The notes under the pieces: generated by a model
Databases searched by the model: none
What the model was told of the DNA's origin: nothing
Seen by the model: only the letters and a program-made list of their open reading frames with translations
Shown: piece after piece, positions 9,129 through 17,965 of the stretch
How the letters are laid out: each line of letters opens with the position of its first letter
Position numbering within the stretch: the stretch's first letter is position 1
Made by a program: the position numbers and the translations under genes
From: Naumannella halotolerans
GTDB taxonomy: Bacteria > Actinomycetota > Actinomycetes > Propionibacteriales > Propionibacteriaceae
Assembly: GCF_004364645.1 (NCBI RefSeq)
Contig: NZ_SOAW01000001.1
Coordinates: 186,001 to 250,000, forward strand
Reading direction: 5' to 3'
Length of the DNA stretch: 64,000 nucleotides

Positions 9129-10538
9129 TCAGTGACGAGCGCCGGCACCGGCCGTGGCGGGTTCGACGCCATCGACGTCGTCGTCGTTGAACGGCAGCTC
9201 ACCGCGCGGAGCGTCGTACAGGGACTGATCGAGGATGCCCTCGCGCTTGGCGACGATGGTCGGCACCAAGGCCTGGCCGGTGACGTTCAGCGCGGTCCGT
9301 CCCATGTCGACGATCGGCTCGATCGCCAGCAGCAGGCCAACGCCCTCCAACGGCAGGCCCAGGGTGGACAGGGTCAGGGTCAACATCACCGTGGCGCCGG
9401 TCGTACCGGCCGTGGCCGCCGAACCGATCACCGAGACGAAGACGATCAGCACGTACTGCACGAAGGTCAGCTCGATGCCGAAGAACTGGGCGACGAAGAT
9501 CGCGGCGATCGCCGGGTAGATGGCCGCACAACCGTCCATCTTGGTCACCGCACCGAGCGGTACGGCGAACGAGGCGTAGGAGCTCGGTACGCCCAGGTTC
9601 CGCTCGGTCACCCGCTGGGTCAGCGGCATCGTGCCGACCGAGGAACGGGAGACGAAGCCGAGCTGGGTGGCCGGCCAGACCCCGGAGAAGAACTGGCGGA
9701 TGCTCAGTCCGTTCGCCTTCACCAGGGCCGGGTAGACCACCAGGTAGACGATCGCCATCGCCGCGTACATGCAGATCACGAACACGCCCAGTGAACCCAG
9801 GGCATCCCAGCCGTAGGTGGCGACTGCCTTCGCGATCAGGGCCAGGGTGCCGATCGGCGCGAGACGGATGATCCACCAGAGGATCTTCTGGATGATCTCC
9901 AGCAGCGAACGGGTGACGGCGATGAACGGATCGGCCTTCTTGCCGATCAGCATCGCCGCGATGCCGACGGCGATCGCGATCACCAGGATCTGCAGGACGT
10001 TGAAGGTGATGTCGGCCTCGATGTCACCGGAGGAGGACTGACTGGCATCGGCGGTCAGGCCGAGGAAGTTCGCCGGCACCAGGGAGTCCAGGAAACCGAG
10101 CCAGGACCCCTGGGTGGAGGATTCGGCTGCGTTCTCCGCACTGACGCTGGTACGTGAACCGGGTTGACCGATCAGACCGGTGGCGATACCGATCAGTACC
10201 GAGATGAAGGCGGTGATGGCGAACCACAACAAGGTGCGCCACGCCAGCCGGGCGGCATTGGTGACCTCCCGCAGGTTCGCGATCGAGGTGACGATCGCGG
10301 TGAACACCAGCGGTACGACCGCAGCGGTCAGCAAGGAGACGTAGACGCTACCCACCTCAGTGACGGTGGTGGTCAGCCAGTTCGGGTCGTCCTCGGTGCC
10401 GCCCAGGCCGCGGGCGATGAACCCGACCCCGAGGCCCAGGACGAGGGCTGCGAGGATCTGGTTGCCGAAGGAGGTCATCCACGAGGGGAGGCGTCGCCTC
10501 CGGTGCGGTTCGGATGTGGGGGTCGCCGCGGTTGTCAT
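9129..10538 (-). CDS. Dicarboxylate/amino acid:cation symporter (DAACS family)
   Basis: A 469-residue sodium- or proton-coupled carrier of the GltP/DctA family. The serine-rich reentrant loop SRSSVGTMP, the MDGCAAIYP segment of helix 7 and the substrate-binding NVTGQALVP in helix 8 are all present. Likely substrates are glutamate, aspartate or C4-dicarboxylates, which would match an Asp/Glu-racemase-rich neighbourhood. The ATG at 10538 follows a good AAGGAG. The C-terminal tail (FNDDDVDGVEP) is acidic. The preceding 159 bp to the divergent racemase gene hold both promoters, but no copy of the island operator. Confidence 0.9.
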   Translation of the reverse strand: MTTAATPTSEPHRRRRLPSWMTSFGNQILAALVLGLGVGFIARGLGGTEDDPNWLTTTVTEVGSVYVSLLTAAVVPLVFTAIVTSIANLREVTNAARLAWRTLLWFAITAFISVLIGIATGLIGQPGSRTSVSAENAAESSTQGSWLGFLDSLVPANFLGLTADASQSSSGDIEADITFNVLQILVIAIAVGIAAMLIGKKADPFIAVTRSLLEIIQKILWWIIRLAPIGTLALIAKAVATYGWDALGSLGVFVICMYAAMAIVYLVVYPALVKANGLSIRQFFSGVWPATQLGFVSRSSVGTMPLTQRVTERNLGVPSSYASFAVPLGAVTKMDGCAAIYPAIAAIFVAQFFGIELTFVQYVLIVFVSVIGSAATAGTTGATVMLTLTLSTLGLPLEGVGLLLAIEPIVDMGRTALNVTGQALVPTIVAKREGILDQSLYDAPRGELPFNDDDVDGVEPATAGAGARH

Positions 10539-10697
10539 TGGAGGCTCCTTCGGTACGTGCGGGAGGCGAAGTGTTCAGGAAGGGTCCGCGACCGGGCGGT
10601 CGTTCGGGCCGACCCCGGGTGAACACGACCCGCCGGGTCGACTATTCCCGCGGCGGAACCGAAAATGGTGGTCAGTCCGACGGCAGGGGAGTCTTTG

Positions 10698-11384
10698 ATG
10701 AGGATCGGTGTGATCAATCCACACGACATGGCTCTGGATGCCGAGTTGTGGCGGTGGGTCCCGGTGGGGGTTTCGCTGCACTGCACGCGGTTGCCACCGC
10801 ACGGGGACAAGGTGGACCTGTCGATGGTCGAAGGATTGTCCGACCCGGCCGAGCTGGCCGCCGCCGCCCGCAGCATCGCGCAGTTGCGGCCCGATGCCTA
10901 TGCCTACGCCTGCACCTCGGGGAGCTTTGTCGGCGGAGTGGCCGCCGAGGAGAGGATCAGTCGGACCATCGCCGTGGCGGGAGGGGCGCCGGCCGTCACC
11001 ACCTCGGGCGCACTGGTGAAAGCACTGTCGGAACTCGGTGTACAGAAGATCTCGGTGGCGACGCCGTACATCGCTCAGGTCACCGCGCGGTTGGTCGATT
11101 TCCTCGCCGAGACCGGTGTGCAGGTGGTCCGTTCGGCCGGGCTCGGCCGAGACCGGGGGATCGAGACGATCCCGGCCCGGGAGACCGCCGAGTTGGTGCG
11201 GGCGGTGGACGATCCCGACTCCGAGGCGATCTTCCTCAGTTGTACGAATCTGCCGACGATCGATGTCGTCGACGAACTCCGCGCCGAATTGGGCAAACCG
11301 GTGATCAGCGCGAACCAGGTCACCTTGTGGGCTGCCCTGCGGGCCGCCGGGGCGTCAGCCGAACTGACCGGCGTACCCGTCTGA
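10698..11384 (+). CDS. Asp/Glu racemase superfamily (maleate isomerase/EutA-like)
   Basis: A 228-residue protein of the Asp/Glu racemase fold, closest in motif pattern to maleate cis-trans isomerase, arylmalonate decarboxylase and EutA of ectoine clusters. Both catalytic cysteines are visible: YACTSGSF near residue 75 and LSCTNLPT near residue 183. The ending ISANQVTLWAALR is typical of the group. ATG 10698 has AGGGGAG 6 nt upstream. It is divergent from the symporter and lies next to a second paralogue on the other strand. Substrate unknown. Confidence 0.8.
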   Translation: MRIGVINPHDMALDAELWRWVPVGVSLHCTRLPPHGDKVDLSMVEGLSDPAELAAAARSIAQLRPDAYAYACTSGSFVGGVAAEERISRTIAVAGGAPAVTTSGALVKALSELGVQKISVATPYIAQVTARLVDFLAETGVQVVRSAGLGRDRGIETIPARETAELVRAVDDPDSEAIFLSCTNLPTIDVVDELRAELGKPVISANQVTLWAALRAAGASAELTGVPV

Positions 11385-11426
11385 CGCTCTACGCGGATCG
11401 TTCGATCGAGGAGACGGCCAGCCCGG

Positions 11427-12149
11427 TCAGGCTCGGAACAGACTGCCCACTCCGTCGGCGATCGGTGATCGGCCGAGCAGGCGCAGGCCCGACCAGACGC
11501 TGACCTGGTTCGCGGTGAGTACCGGCCGGCCGGCATCGGCCTCCAGCTGCGGCAACAGCCCGGCGGTGTGTAGGGCCGTGTCCGGGACCACGACCACATC
11601 GGCATCAAGGGGGCCGAGGTCGTCGACCATCTGACGGATCCGGTCGGCCGACCAGCGCCCCGCATCCTCACCGGACGGGACGTCGGAGCTCGCGGTGACC
11701 GCGACCTCGAATCCCGCTTCGGTGAGCAGTCCACTCAGGCAGCGGCTGACCGGTTCGGGGTAGCTGGCGGCGATCGCCACCCGACGGGCATCCAGGTGGT
11801 GCAAGGCGTCGACGAAGGCAAGGCTGGTGGAGGTGGCCGGTACGCCGGCCGCGTGCGCGAGTCGGGCCGCCTGGTCCCGGGCGCCCTCGAGGCCGTCGAC
11901 GAAGCTGCCGGAGGTGCAGGCCCAGACGATCGCCGCGACCCCCGCGGCAACCGCTGCCTTCGCGGTCGGGTGCAGTTGGTCGTCGGCGCCCAGTGCGCGC
12001 AGGGCCGCCATCTCGTGGTCGGTCGGTCCGGCCCAGGTGTGGCGTACCTCGATCGGTTCGGTGATCCCATGGCGCCGTAGATCGGCACTCCAGGCCACGA
12101 AATCGTCCTCGGCGCTGTGGCCGGGGTAGAGCATGGTGACTCCTGCCAT
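11427..12149 (-). CDS. Asp/Glu racemase superfamily paralogue lacking the second cysteine
   Basis: A 240-residue paralogue of the neighbouring gene, with WACTSGSF (first cysteine, near residue 79) and the conserved LTANQVSVWSGLR end. At the place of the second catalytic cysteine it reads VVVPDTALHT, so a two-base racemase or isomerase mechanism looks unlikely. This is the mirror image of arylmalonate decarboxylase, which keeps only the second cysteine. The ATG at 12149 faces the amidase gene, and the island operator lies in the 48-bp gap between the two starts. An internal ATG at 12134 is possible. Confidence 0.75.
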   Translation of the reverse strand: MAGVTMLYPGHSAEDDFVAWSADLRRHGITEPIEVRHTWAGPTDHEMAALRALGADDQLHPTAKAAVAAGVAAIVWACTSGSFVDGLEGARDQAARLAHAAGVPATSTSLAFVDALHHLDARRVAIAASYPEPVSRCLSGLLTEAGFEVAVTASSDVPSGEDAGRWSADRIRQMVDDLGPLDADVVVVPDTALHTAGLLPQLEADAGRPVLTANQVSVWSGLRLLGRSPIADGVGSLFRA

Positions 12150-12172
12150 GGGGCCAGTCTGCGGGATCAGTT

Positions 12173-12186
12173 GATTGTTGACAATC
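12173..12186. promoter_or_regulatory. Island operator copy 1
   Basis: GATTGT-TG-ACAATC is a perfect palindrome 12 bp before the amidase ATG and 24 bp before the divergent racemase-like start. The same 14-bp motif recurs at 14809 and, with centre CA, at 22806. The form TTGT-NN-ACAA fits known FadR-family sites, so the FadR-type protein at 14131 is the likely ligand. Confidence 0.75.
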
Positions 12187-12197
12187 TTCTCGACACG

Positions 12198-13637
12198 ATG
12201 GGCTCCATGACTCCTGGCGACCCACCCGCCCATGACAGTCGTTGGCTCGGAGCGACCGAGTTGACTCACGCCTACGCCGACGGACTCGACCCGACCGAGG
12301 TCGCGAGCCTGCTGCTGGAGCTGGCCGAGGCCGAGCCCACCAACGCCTTCTGCCTGCTCGACCCCGAGACCACCCTCGAACAGGCACGCGCATCCGCCGA
12401 CCGATGGCGGGCCGGGGAACAACGCGGACCGCTCGACGGGGTGCCGATGACGATCAAGGACCTGATCCTCACCCGGGGGTGGCCGACCTTGCGCGGATCG
12501 AACCTGATTCGGCCCGATTCCGACCCCTGGCAGGTCGACGCACCGGCGGTGGCCCGGCTCCGGGAAGCCGGCGCGGTCCTGCTGGGCAAGGTCGCCACTC
12601 CCGAGTTCGGTTGGAAGGGGGTCGCCGACAGTCCTCGTACCGGGATCAGCACCAACCCCTGGGACACCTCGCGTACCTGTGGCGGCTCGTCCGGTGGCTC
12701 GGCCTCCGCGGTTGCCCAGGGGCTCGGCGTCGGATCGGTGGGCACCGATGGTGGTGGATCGGTACGGATCCCCGGTGGCTTCTGCGGCGTGGTCGCGTTC
12801 AAGCCCACGTACGGTCGGATCCCGCTGTGGCCGGCCAGCCCCTACGGCACCTTGGCCCACGCTGGCCCGATGACCCGTACCGTCGCCGATGCCGCGATCA
12901 TGCTCGACGTCCTGGCCGGACCGGATGCGCGGGACTGGTCGGCTCTGCCTCCGCCCGTCGGTTCCTTCGCCGAGGCGGCCGGGGCCGCCGACGTCGCCGG
13001 TCTACGGATCGCCTGGAGTCCCGATCTCGGGTACGGCGTGAACGACCCGCAGGTGCTGGAGACGGTGCAGCGGGCCGTTGCTGCCCTGGCCGATGCCGGT
13101 GCTGTGGTCGAGCAGGTGGACCTGCAACTCGGCGACCCGGTCTGGGCGTACCACACCCTGTGGTTCGCCGGTGCCCTCGCCGTGGTGAATGGGTACGGGC
13201 CGGGCGCGATGGAACGGATCGATCCGAATCTGGCCGACGCGATCGCACGGTACGGCCACACCAGCTCCCAGGACTACCTGCGGGCGGTCGACTGTCGGAT
13301 GGCGCTGGGGCAACGGTTCGGGGCGCTGCACGAGACCTATGACGTGTTGCTCACCCCGACCCTGCCCGGGGTCGCCTTCGAGGCCGGGGTCGACGTACCG
13401 GCCGGATCGGCGGTCCGGGACTGGACCTCCTGGACGCCGTACAGCTACCCGTTCAACCTGACCCAGCAACCGGCGATCACGGTACCTTGCGGTGTGGTCG
13501 ACGGGCTGCCGGTGGGGTTGCAGGTGGTCGGTCCCCGGCACGGTGATGCGACCGTCGTGCGGGTTGCGGCCGCCTATGAGCAGATCGGTGGTTGGGAAGG
13601 TCTCGGGGGAACGACGAAAGGGAGTGGGCAGGGATGA
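12198..13637 (+). CDS. Amidase signature (AS) family amidase
   Basis: Hydrolyses an amide or aryl-amide bond. The 479-residue protein has the full Ser-cisSer-Lys triad of the amidase signature family: Lys about 87 in GVPMTIKDL, the cis-Ser in TCGGSSGGSAS (about 164-165), and the nucleophile Ser about 188 in GTDGGGSVRIP. Start ATG 12198 is the first after the operator; a second in-frame ATG lies at 12207. It leads a three-gene operon with DUF3830 and the FadR regulator, linked by ATGA and GTGA overlaps. The substrate is not known; a role in opening an amide intermediate of the island pathway is inference. Confidence 0.9.
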   Translation: MGSMTPGDPPAHDSRWLGATELTHAYADGLDPTEVASLLLELAEAEPTNAFCLLDPETTLEQARASADRWRAGEQRGPLDGVPMTIKDLILTRGWPTLRGSNLIRPDSDPWQVDAPAVARLREAGAVLLGKVATPEFGWKGVADSPRTGISTNPWDTSRTCGGSSGGSASAVAQGLGVGSVGTDGGGSVRIPGGFCGVVAFKPTYGRIPLWPASPYGTLAHAGPMTRTVADAAIMLDVLAGPDARDWSALPPPVGSFAEAAGAADVAGLRIAWSPDLGYGVNDPQVLETVQRAVAALADAGAVVEQVDLQLGDPVWAYHTLWFAGALAVVNGYGPGAMERIDPNLADAIARYGHTSSQDYLRAVDCRMALGQRFGALHETYDVLLTPTLPGVAFEAGVDVPAGSAVRDWTSWTPYSYPFNLTQQPAITVPCGVVDGLPVGLQVVGPRHGDATVVRVAAAYEQIGGWEGLGGTTKGSGQG

Positions 13638-14134
13638 ACGAACGACATCTGAGGGTCGGCTTGCGAGAGCGTGGGGTGAGCGCCAAGGTGCTGCTGCTCG
13701 ACGACGAGGCGCCGAGGACGTCGGCTGCGGTCTGGGAAGCGCTGCCGCTGGAATCGCAGGTCTACCACGGCAAGTACGCCCGCAACGAGATCTATGCCCT
13801 CTTCGACGCCTTCGGCGATCCGGGGTCGGAGAACACGACGATCACCCCGATCCCCGGGGATCTGTGCTGGTTCACCTTCGCCGGTGACCTCGGCAACCCG
13901 GCCTACGGGTACGACGAGGCCTCGGCGGCCAAGCAGCATGCGACGGTGATCGATCTCGCGGTCTTCTACGGTCGCAACAATCTGTTGATCAACGGTGACG
14001 TGGGTTGGGTGCCGGGCAACGTCTTCGGCTCGATCGTCGAGGGTCTGTCGGAGTTCGCGGCCGCCTGTCAGGACATCTGGATGGGTGGCGCCCGGGGGGA
14101 GACCCTCTATCTGGATCGGTGGGAGGAGCGGTGA
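13634..14134 (+). CDS. DUF3830 family protein
   Basis: A 166-residue soluble protein of the DUF3830 family, which has a cyclophilin-like barrel fold. The core VWEALPLESQVYHGKYARNE and the GDLCWFTFAGDLGNPAYG segment are typical. No catalytic residues are established. The ATG overlaps the amidase stop (ATGA, 13634-13637), which indicates translational coupling and probably a joint function. DUF3830 genes are often seen with amidases, racemase-fold enzymes and ABC importers in catabolic clusters. Confidence 0.8.
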   Translation: MNERHLRVGLRERGVSAKVLLLDDEAPRTSAAVWEALPLESQVYHGKYARNEIYALFDAFGDPGSENTTITPIPGDLCWFTFAGDLGNPAYGYDEASAAKQHATVIDLAVFYGRNNLLINGDVGWVPGNVFGSIVEGLSEFAAACQDIWMGGARGETLYLDRWEER

Positions 14135-14790
14135 GCGGTCTGCATCCGATCGAGCAGGAGTCGACGCCGTCGCTGATCGCACGACAGCTGCGGACAGCGA
14201 TCGCGGCGGGCCGCTTCGCCCCCGGTACCCAGCTGGCCGAGGCCGAGCTCGCTCGCGAACTCGGGGTCAGCCGGGGGCCGTTGCGCGAGGCTATGCAGCG
14301 GCTCAACCAGGAAGGGCTGCTGGTCGGCCATCGCAACCGGGGGCTGTTCGTGATGGACCTCGATGCCGACACGGTGCGCGACATCTATCTCGCCCGTGGC
14401 GCGATCGAGCGCGCGGCGGTGGAGTCGCTGATCGAGGCCGGGCGCAATGGGGAGGCCGACGCCTTGTTGTCGATCGTGCAGGAGATGCAGGCTCGCTCGG
14501 AGGACCCGAACTCGAAGGAGATGTCGGAGATCGACCTGCGGTTCCACGAAACCCTGGTGGCGCTGGCCGACAGTCCTCGGTTGATCCGGATGCATCGCAC
14601 CTTGTTGACCGAGACCCGGCTGTGCCTGACCCGGATGCAGGGCACCTACGACAGTGCCGAGGTACGGGTACGCGAACACGAACGGATCGCCCGGGCCGTC
14701 CTCGACGGGCGGCTGGTCGACGCGGTGCAGTCCCTGGAGGAGCACATGCACGACGGGCTGGCACGTCTCCATCCGTTGTCGCAAGACTGA
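14131..14790 (+). CDS. GntR/FadR-family transcriptional regulator of the island
   Basis: A 219-residue one-component regulator. The N-terminal winged helix includes SLIARQLRTAIAAGRF, LAEAELARELGVSRGPLREA and the wing GHRNRGLFV. The C-terminal all-helical FCD domain (from about residue 80) has the metal/ligand pattern with FHETLV and REHERIARAV. The GTG start overlaps the DUF3830 stop. It lies 16 bp upstream of operator 2 and in the middle of the transcription units that carry the three operators, so it most likely represses them and releases on binding a pathway intermediate. Confidence 0.9.
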   Translation: MSGLHPIEQESTPSLIARQLRTAIAAGRFAPGTQLAEAELARELGVSRGPLREAMQRLNQEGLLVGHRNRGLFVMDLDADTVRDIYLARGAIERAAVESLIEAGRNGEADALLSIVQEMQARSEDPNSKEMSEIDLRFHETLVALADSPRLIRMHRTLLTETRLCLTRMQGTYDSAEVRVREHERIARAVLDGRLVDAVQSLEEHMHDGLARLHPLSQD

Positions 14791-14806
14791 AACATTGAAT
14801 AATCGT

Positions 14807-14824
14807 CAGATTGTTGACAATCTG
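14807..14824. promoter_or_regulatory. Island operator copy 2, extended palindrome
   Basis: CAGATTGTTGACAATCTG is a perfect palindrome with 8-bp arms, the longest of the three copies. It lies 52 bp before the ehuB ATG and just after the regulator gene, so it should control ehuBCDA. Confidence 0.78.
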
Positions 14825-14876
14825 ACAGGCGCCTCCGTACGTTCGACGCAATCGCAGATCGTGAGGAAGGCCCGTC

Positions 14877-15758
14877 ATGCCGTTCATCCTGAACCGTCGT
14901 TCATTGTTCGTAGCCGGACTCGGAGCAGCCGGTGCCGGCCTGCTCGGAGCCTGCACCACGACCACTCCCGGAGCACCGGGAGGCCAGGCGAGCGCGAACC
15001 TGCTGGAAACTGCCCGGCAACAGGGCTACCTGCGGGTGGCCATCGCCAACGAGCCTCCCTACACCCAGGTCGAGACCGACGGAACCGTCACCGGTTGTGA
15101 GCCGGACATCCTGCGGGCCGTGGCCCAGCGACTGGGCATCGACGACATCCAGGGCATCGTCACTCCGTACGAGTCGATGATTCCGGGGTTGCAGGCCAAC
15201 CGCTGGGATGTGATCGCAGCCGGCCTGTTCATGAAGCAGTCGCGCTGTGCCGAGGTCAGCTATTCCGAACCGGTGATCGTCTCCACCGAGTCCTTCGCCG
15301 TACCGAGCGGCAATCCCGGCAAGATCACCACGATCGCCGACGTGCTGGCCAACCCCGAGCTGAAGGTCGGCGTGATCCCCGGTGGCTTCGAGGAGGGGAT
15401 CCTCAACAGCGCCGCAGTCCCGGCCGAACAGCAGGTACAGGTCGACGATGGACGATCGGGTGTGGAAGCGCTGCAGGCAGGACGCTGTGACGTGTTCCTG
15501 CTGCCGACGCTCTCCTTGGAGGCCCTGATCGAGGACGGCGACGAGTTCGAGGTCACCGACCCGATCCCCGATGCCCCCGCGACCGGTTCGGGTGCCGCCT
15601 TCCGACAGTCCGATCAGTCCTTCGTCGACGCCTACAACACCGAACTCACGGCGTTCAAGGCCACCGATGAGTTCACCCGGATCCAGGAACAGTGGGGATT
15701 CGATCCCGCCGCGGTCGAAGGCGTGACCGCCGAACAGCTCTGCCAGAACGAGGGCTGA
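14877..15758 (+). CDS. ehuB: Ectoine-type ABC transporter, substrate-binding lipoprotein
   Basis: A 293-residue family-3 solute-binding protein. The N-terminus RRSLFVAGLGAAGAGLLGAC is a lipoprotein signal with the modified Cys at 26 and a twin-arginine, so Tat export is possible. The mature part has the two-lobed SBP_bac_3 pattern (LRVAIANEPPYTQVE, then GVEALQAGRCDVFLLP). The gene order binding protein-permease-permease-ATPase and the detailed permease and ATPase sequences match the ehuBCDA ectoine/hydroxyectoine importer. It has a good AGGAAGG ribosome site and the island operator upstream. Substrate specificity is inferred from the operon. Confidence 0.8.
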   Translation: MPFILNRRSLFVAGLGAAGAGLLGACTTTTPGAPGGQASANLLETARQQGYLRVAIANEPPYTQVETDGTVTGCEPDILRAVAQRLGIDDIQGIVTPYESMIPGLQANRWDVIAAGLFMKQSRCAEVSYSEPVIVSTESFAVPSGNPGKITTIADVLANPELKVGVIPGGFEEGILNSAAVPAEQQVQVDDGRSGVEALQAGRCDVFLLPTLSLEALIEDGDEFEVTDPIPDAPATGSGAAFRQSDQSFVDAYNTELTAFKATDEFTRIQEQWGFDPAAVEGVTAEQLCQNEG

Positions 15759-15767
15759 CCCGACGCC

Positions 15768-16472
15768 ATGAGCGTCCTCGTCGATTACGCGCCGCTGCTG
15801 CTGCGGGGGCTCGGGATGACCGTTCTGATCACCGTGCTCGGCGCGGTGGTGACGGTGATCGTGGCCTTCGCCGCCGGCATCGCCCGGTTGTCCGAACACG
15901 CATGGATCCGGGTCCCGGCAGGGGTCTTCGTCGAGGTGTTCCGCGGCACCTCGATGCTGGTGCAGCTGTTCTGGTTCTTCTTCGCCCTGCCTTTCCTGGG
16001 AATCCAGTTGGCACCGCTCACCGCAGCGGTCCTGGTGCTCGGCCTGAACGAGGGCGCCTACGCCTCGGAAGTGGTCCGTGCCTCGATCAAGTCCCTGCCC
16101 AGAGGGCAGACCGAAGCCGCGATCGCCTGCGGTATGCGACCGGTGCAGCGCATGCGTCGGATCCTCGTCCCGCAGGCGATTCCGACGATGTTGCCGCCGA
16201 TGGGCAATGTGATGGTCGATCTGATGAAGAACACCTCCCTGGTGTCGTTGATCACCGTGCTCGACCTGACCTTCGCCGCCCAACAGATACGTACCACCAC
16301 CGGTGAGACGATGGCGGTCTTCACCACGATCCTGATCATGTACTTCGCGCTCAGTCTGGCGATCAGTGCGATCACCGCCATGCTCGAGCGTCGCTTCTCC
16401 CTCGACAGTTCCGACCTGCCGAAGCTGAAGCTGACCGATGTGCTCGCCCGGAGCAAGGCGGTGTCGCAATGA
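15768..16472 (+). CDS. ehuC: Ectoine-type ABC transporter permease
   Basis: A 234-residue inner membrane permease of the His/Glu/Gln/opine family with about five transmembrane helices. The EAA loop YASEVVRASIKSLPRGQTEAA (residues about 98-118) contacts the ATPase. It follows ehuB after 9 bp and overlaps ehuD by ATGA. The C-terminal tail beyond the last helix is longer than usual and charged. Confidence 0.85.
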   Translation: MSVLVDYAPLLLRGLGMTVLITVLGAVVTVIVAFAAGIARLSEHAWIRVPAGVFVEVFRGTSMLVQLFWFFFALPFLGIQLAPLTAAVLVLGLNEGAYASEVVRASIKSLPRGQTEAAIACGMRPVQRMRRILVPQAIPTMLPPMGNVMVDLMKNTSLVSLITVLDLTFAAQQIRTTTGETMAVFTTILIMYFALSLAISAITAMLERRFSLDSSDLPKLKLTDVLARSKAVSQ

Positions 16473-17122
16473 TCTGGGACAACGAGTTCGCGCTGTCGAT
16501 CGTCCCGGCCCTGCTGCAGGGATTCCTGACGACGATCGAGATCACCCTGCTGGGTACGGCGCTGGCTGCCGCTCTCGGCCTGGTGGTGGCCATCCTTCGT
16601 CACCTGAGGATCCCGGTGATCAGTCGGCTGCTCACCTTCTCCGTGCTGTTCGTCCGCGGTACACCGCTGTTGGTGCAGGCCTACTTCGCCTTCTTCGTGC
16701 TGCCGAGCTTCGGCCTCACGTTCAGCGCGCTGGCGACCGGTGTGGTGGTGATCGGAATCAACTACAGCGCCTACATGGCCGAGGTCTACCGGGCCGGGAT
16801 CGAATCGGTGCCCAAGGGACAGTGGGAAGCCGCCACCGCCCTGAACCTGCCGCGCGGAAGGGTCTGGTCCAAGATCGTCCTGCCGCAGGCCCTGCGCACC
16901 GTGGTCCCGATGCTCGGCAACTATCTGATCATGATGTTCAAGGACTCGGCGATCCTCTCGGCGATCACGGTGGTCGAACTGATGGCGGTCGCCCAGCAGA
17001 TCGGCAGCAGTGAGTTCCGCTACCTGGAGCCGATGACCATTGCTGCCGTCCTCTACTTCATCGTCAGCTACCCGTCCTCGATTCTCGTGAACCGGCTGGA
17101 GGCCCGTCTTGCCCACTCGTGA
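16469..17122 (+). CDS. ehuD: Ectoine-type ABC transporter permease
   Basis: A 217-residue second permease subunit. The start segment IWDNEFALSIVPALLQGF and the loop YMAEVYRAGIESVPKGQWEAA follow the EhuD pattern. The last 14 nt overlap the TTG start of ehuA. It would form the channel with EhuC. Confidence 0.87.
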   Translation: MIWDNEFALSIVPALLQGFLTTIEITLLGTALAAALGLVVAILRHLRIPVISRLLTFSVLFVRGTPLLVQAYFAFFVLPSFGLTFSALATGVVVIGINYSAYMAEVYRAGIESVPKGQWEAATALNLPRGRVWSKIVLPQALRTVVPMLGNYLIMMFKDSAILSAITVVELMAVAQQIGSSEFRYLEPMTIAAVLYFIVSYPSSILVNRLEARLAHS

Positions 17123-17882
17123 TGACATGATCATCTTTTCCTCGGTGAACAAGTCCTTCGGGGCGCACCATGTACTGCGAGACCTCGATTTCGTGGTCGG
17201 TCGCGGCGAGAAGGTCTCGATCATCGGCCCGTCCGGATCGGGCAAGACAACGATCCTGCGGATCCTGATGACCCTGGAGCACCCGACCTCGGGCCAGGTG
17301 ATGGTCGACGGTGACGAACTGTGGAACCTGCACACCGGTCAGAAACCGAAGGAGACCAAGGCGATGCGACGCACTCGCAGCCGGATCGGGATGGTCTTCC
17401 AACAGTTCAACCTGTTCCCGCACATGACCGCGCTGGAGAACATCACCGAGGCGCCGATCCGGGTGCAGGGCAAGAGCCCGGCGCAGGCCAGGCAGCAGGC
17501 GATGGAGCTGTTGGAGATGGTCGGCCTGGCCGAACATGCCAACAAGCGCCCGGCCAAACTGTCCGGTGGCCAGCAGCAACGGGTGGCGATCGCCCGGGCG
17601 ATGGCCCTGCAGCCGGCCGTGATGCTCTTCGACGAGCCGACCTCGGCCCTGGACCCCGAACTGGTCGGCGGGGTGCTGAACGTGATCCGGGATCTGGCAC
17701 AGACCAGCGACATGACCATGCTGATGGTCACCCACGAGATGCGCTTCGCCCAGGAGATCTCGGATCGAGTGGTGATGTTCGACGAGGGAGTGGCCATTGA
17801 GGACGGGCCGCCGCAGCAGATCTTCGGCAACCCGTCGCACGAACGTACCCGCCGGTTCCTGCAGGCGGTCCTGGAGGCCTGA
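17109..17882 (+). CDS. ehuA: Ectoine-type ABC transporter ATP-binding protein
   Basis: A 257-residue ATPase with Walker A GPSGSGKTT, Q-loop VFQQFNLFPHMT, signature LSGGQQQRVAIARAM and Walker B VMLFDEPTSALDPELVG. The short insertion LWNLHTGQKPKE after the first domain strand resembles EhuA. TTG at 17109 is chosen as start because TGGAGG lies 6 nt upstream inside ehuD; ATG 17127 has no ribosome site. It converges on the M20 gene with an 83-bp gap. Confidence 0.87.
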   Translation: MPTRDDMIIFSSVNKSFGAHHVLRDLDFVVGRGEKVSIIGPSGSGKTTILRILMTLEHPTSGQVMVDGDELWNLHTGQKPKETKAMRRTRSRIGMVFQQFNLFPHMTALENITEAPIRVQGKSPAQARQQAMELLEMVGLAEHANKRPAKLSGGQQQRVAIARAMALQPAVMLFDEPTSALDPELVGGVLNVIRDLAQTSDMTMLMVTHEMRFAQEISDRVVMFDEGVAIEDGPPQQIFGNPSHERTRRFLQAVLEA

Positions 17883-17965
17883 ACCGGTCGCGACCCGGCG
17901 GCACACACGGTGCCCGGACCGCCCCCCGGCCACGACGCCGGTCGGCAGCAGCCCAGTTGCCCGGT

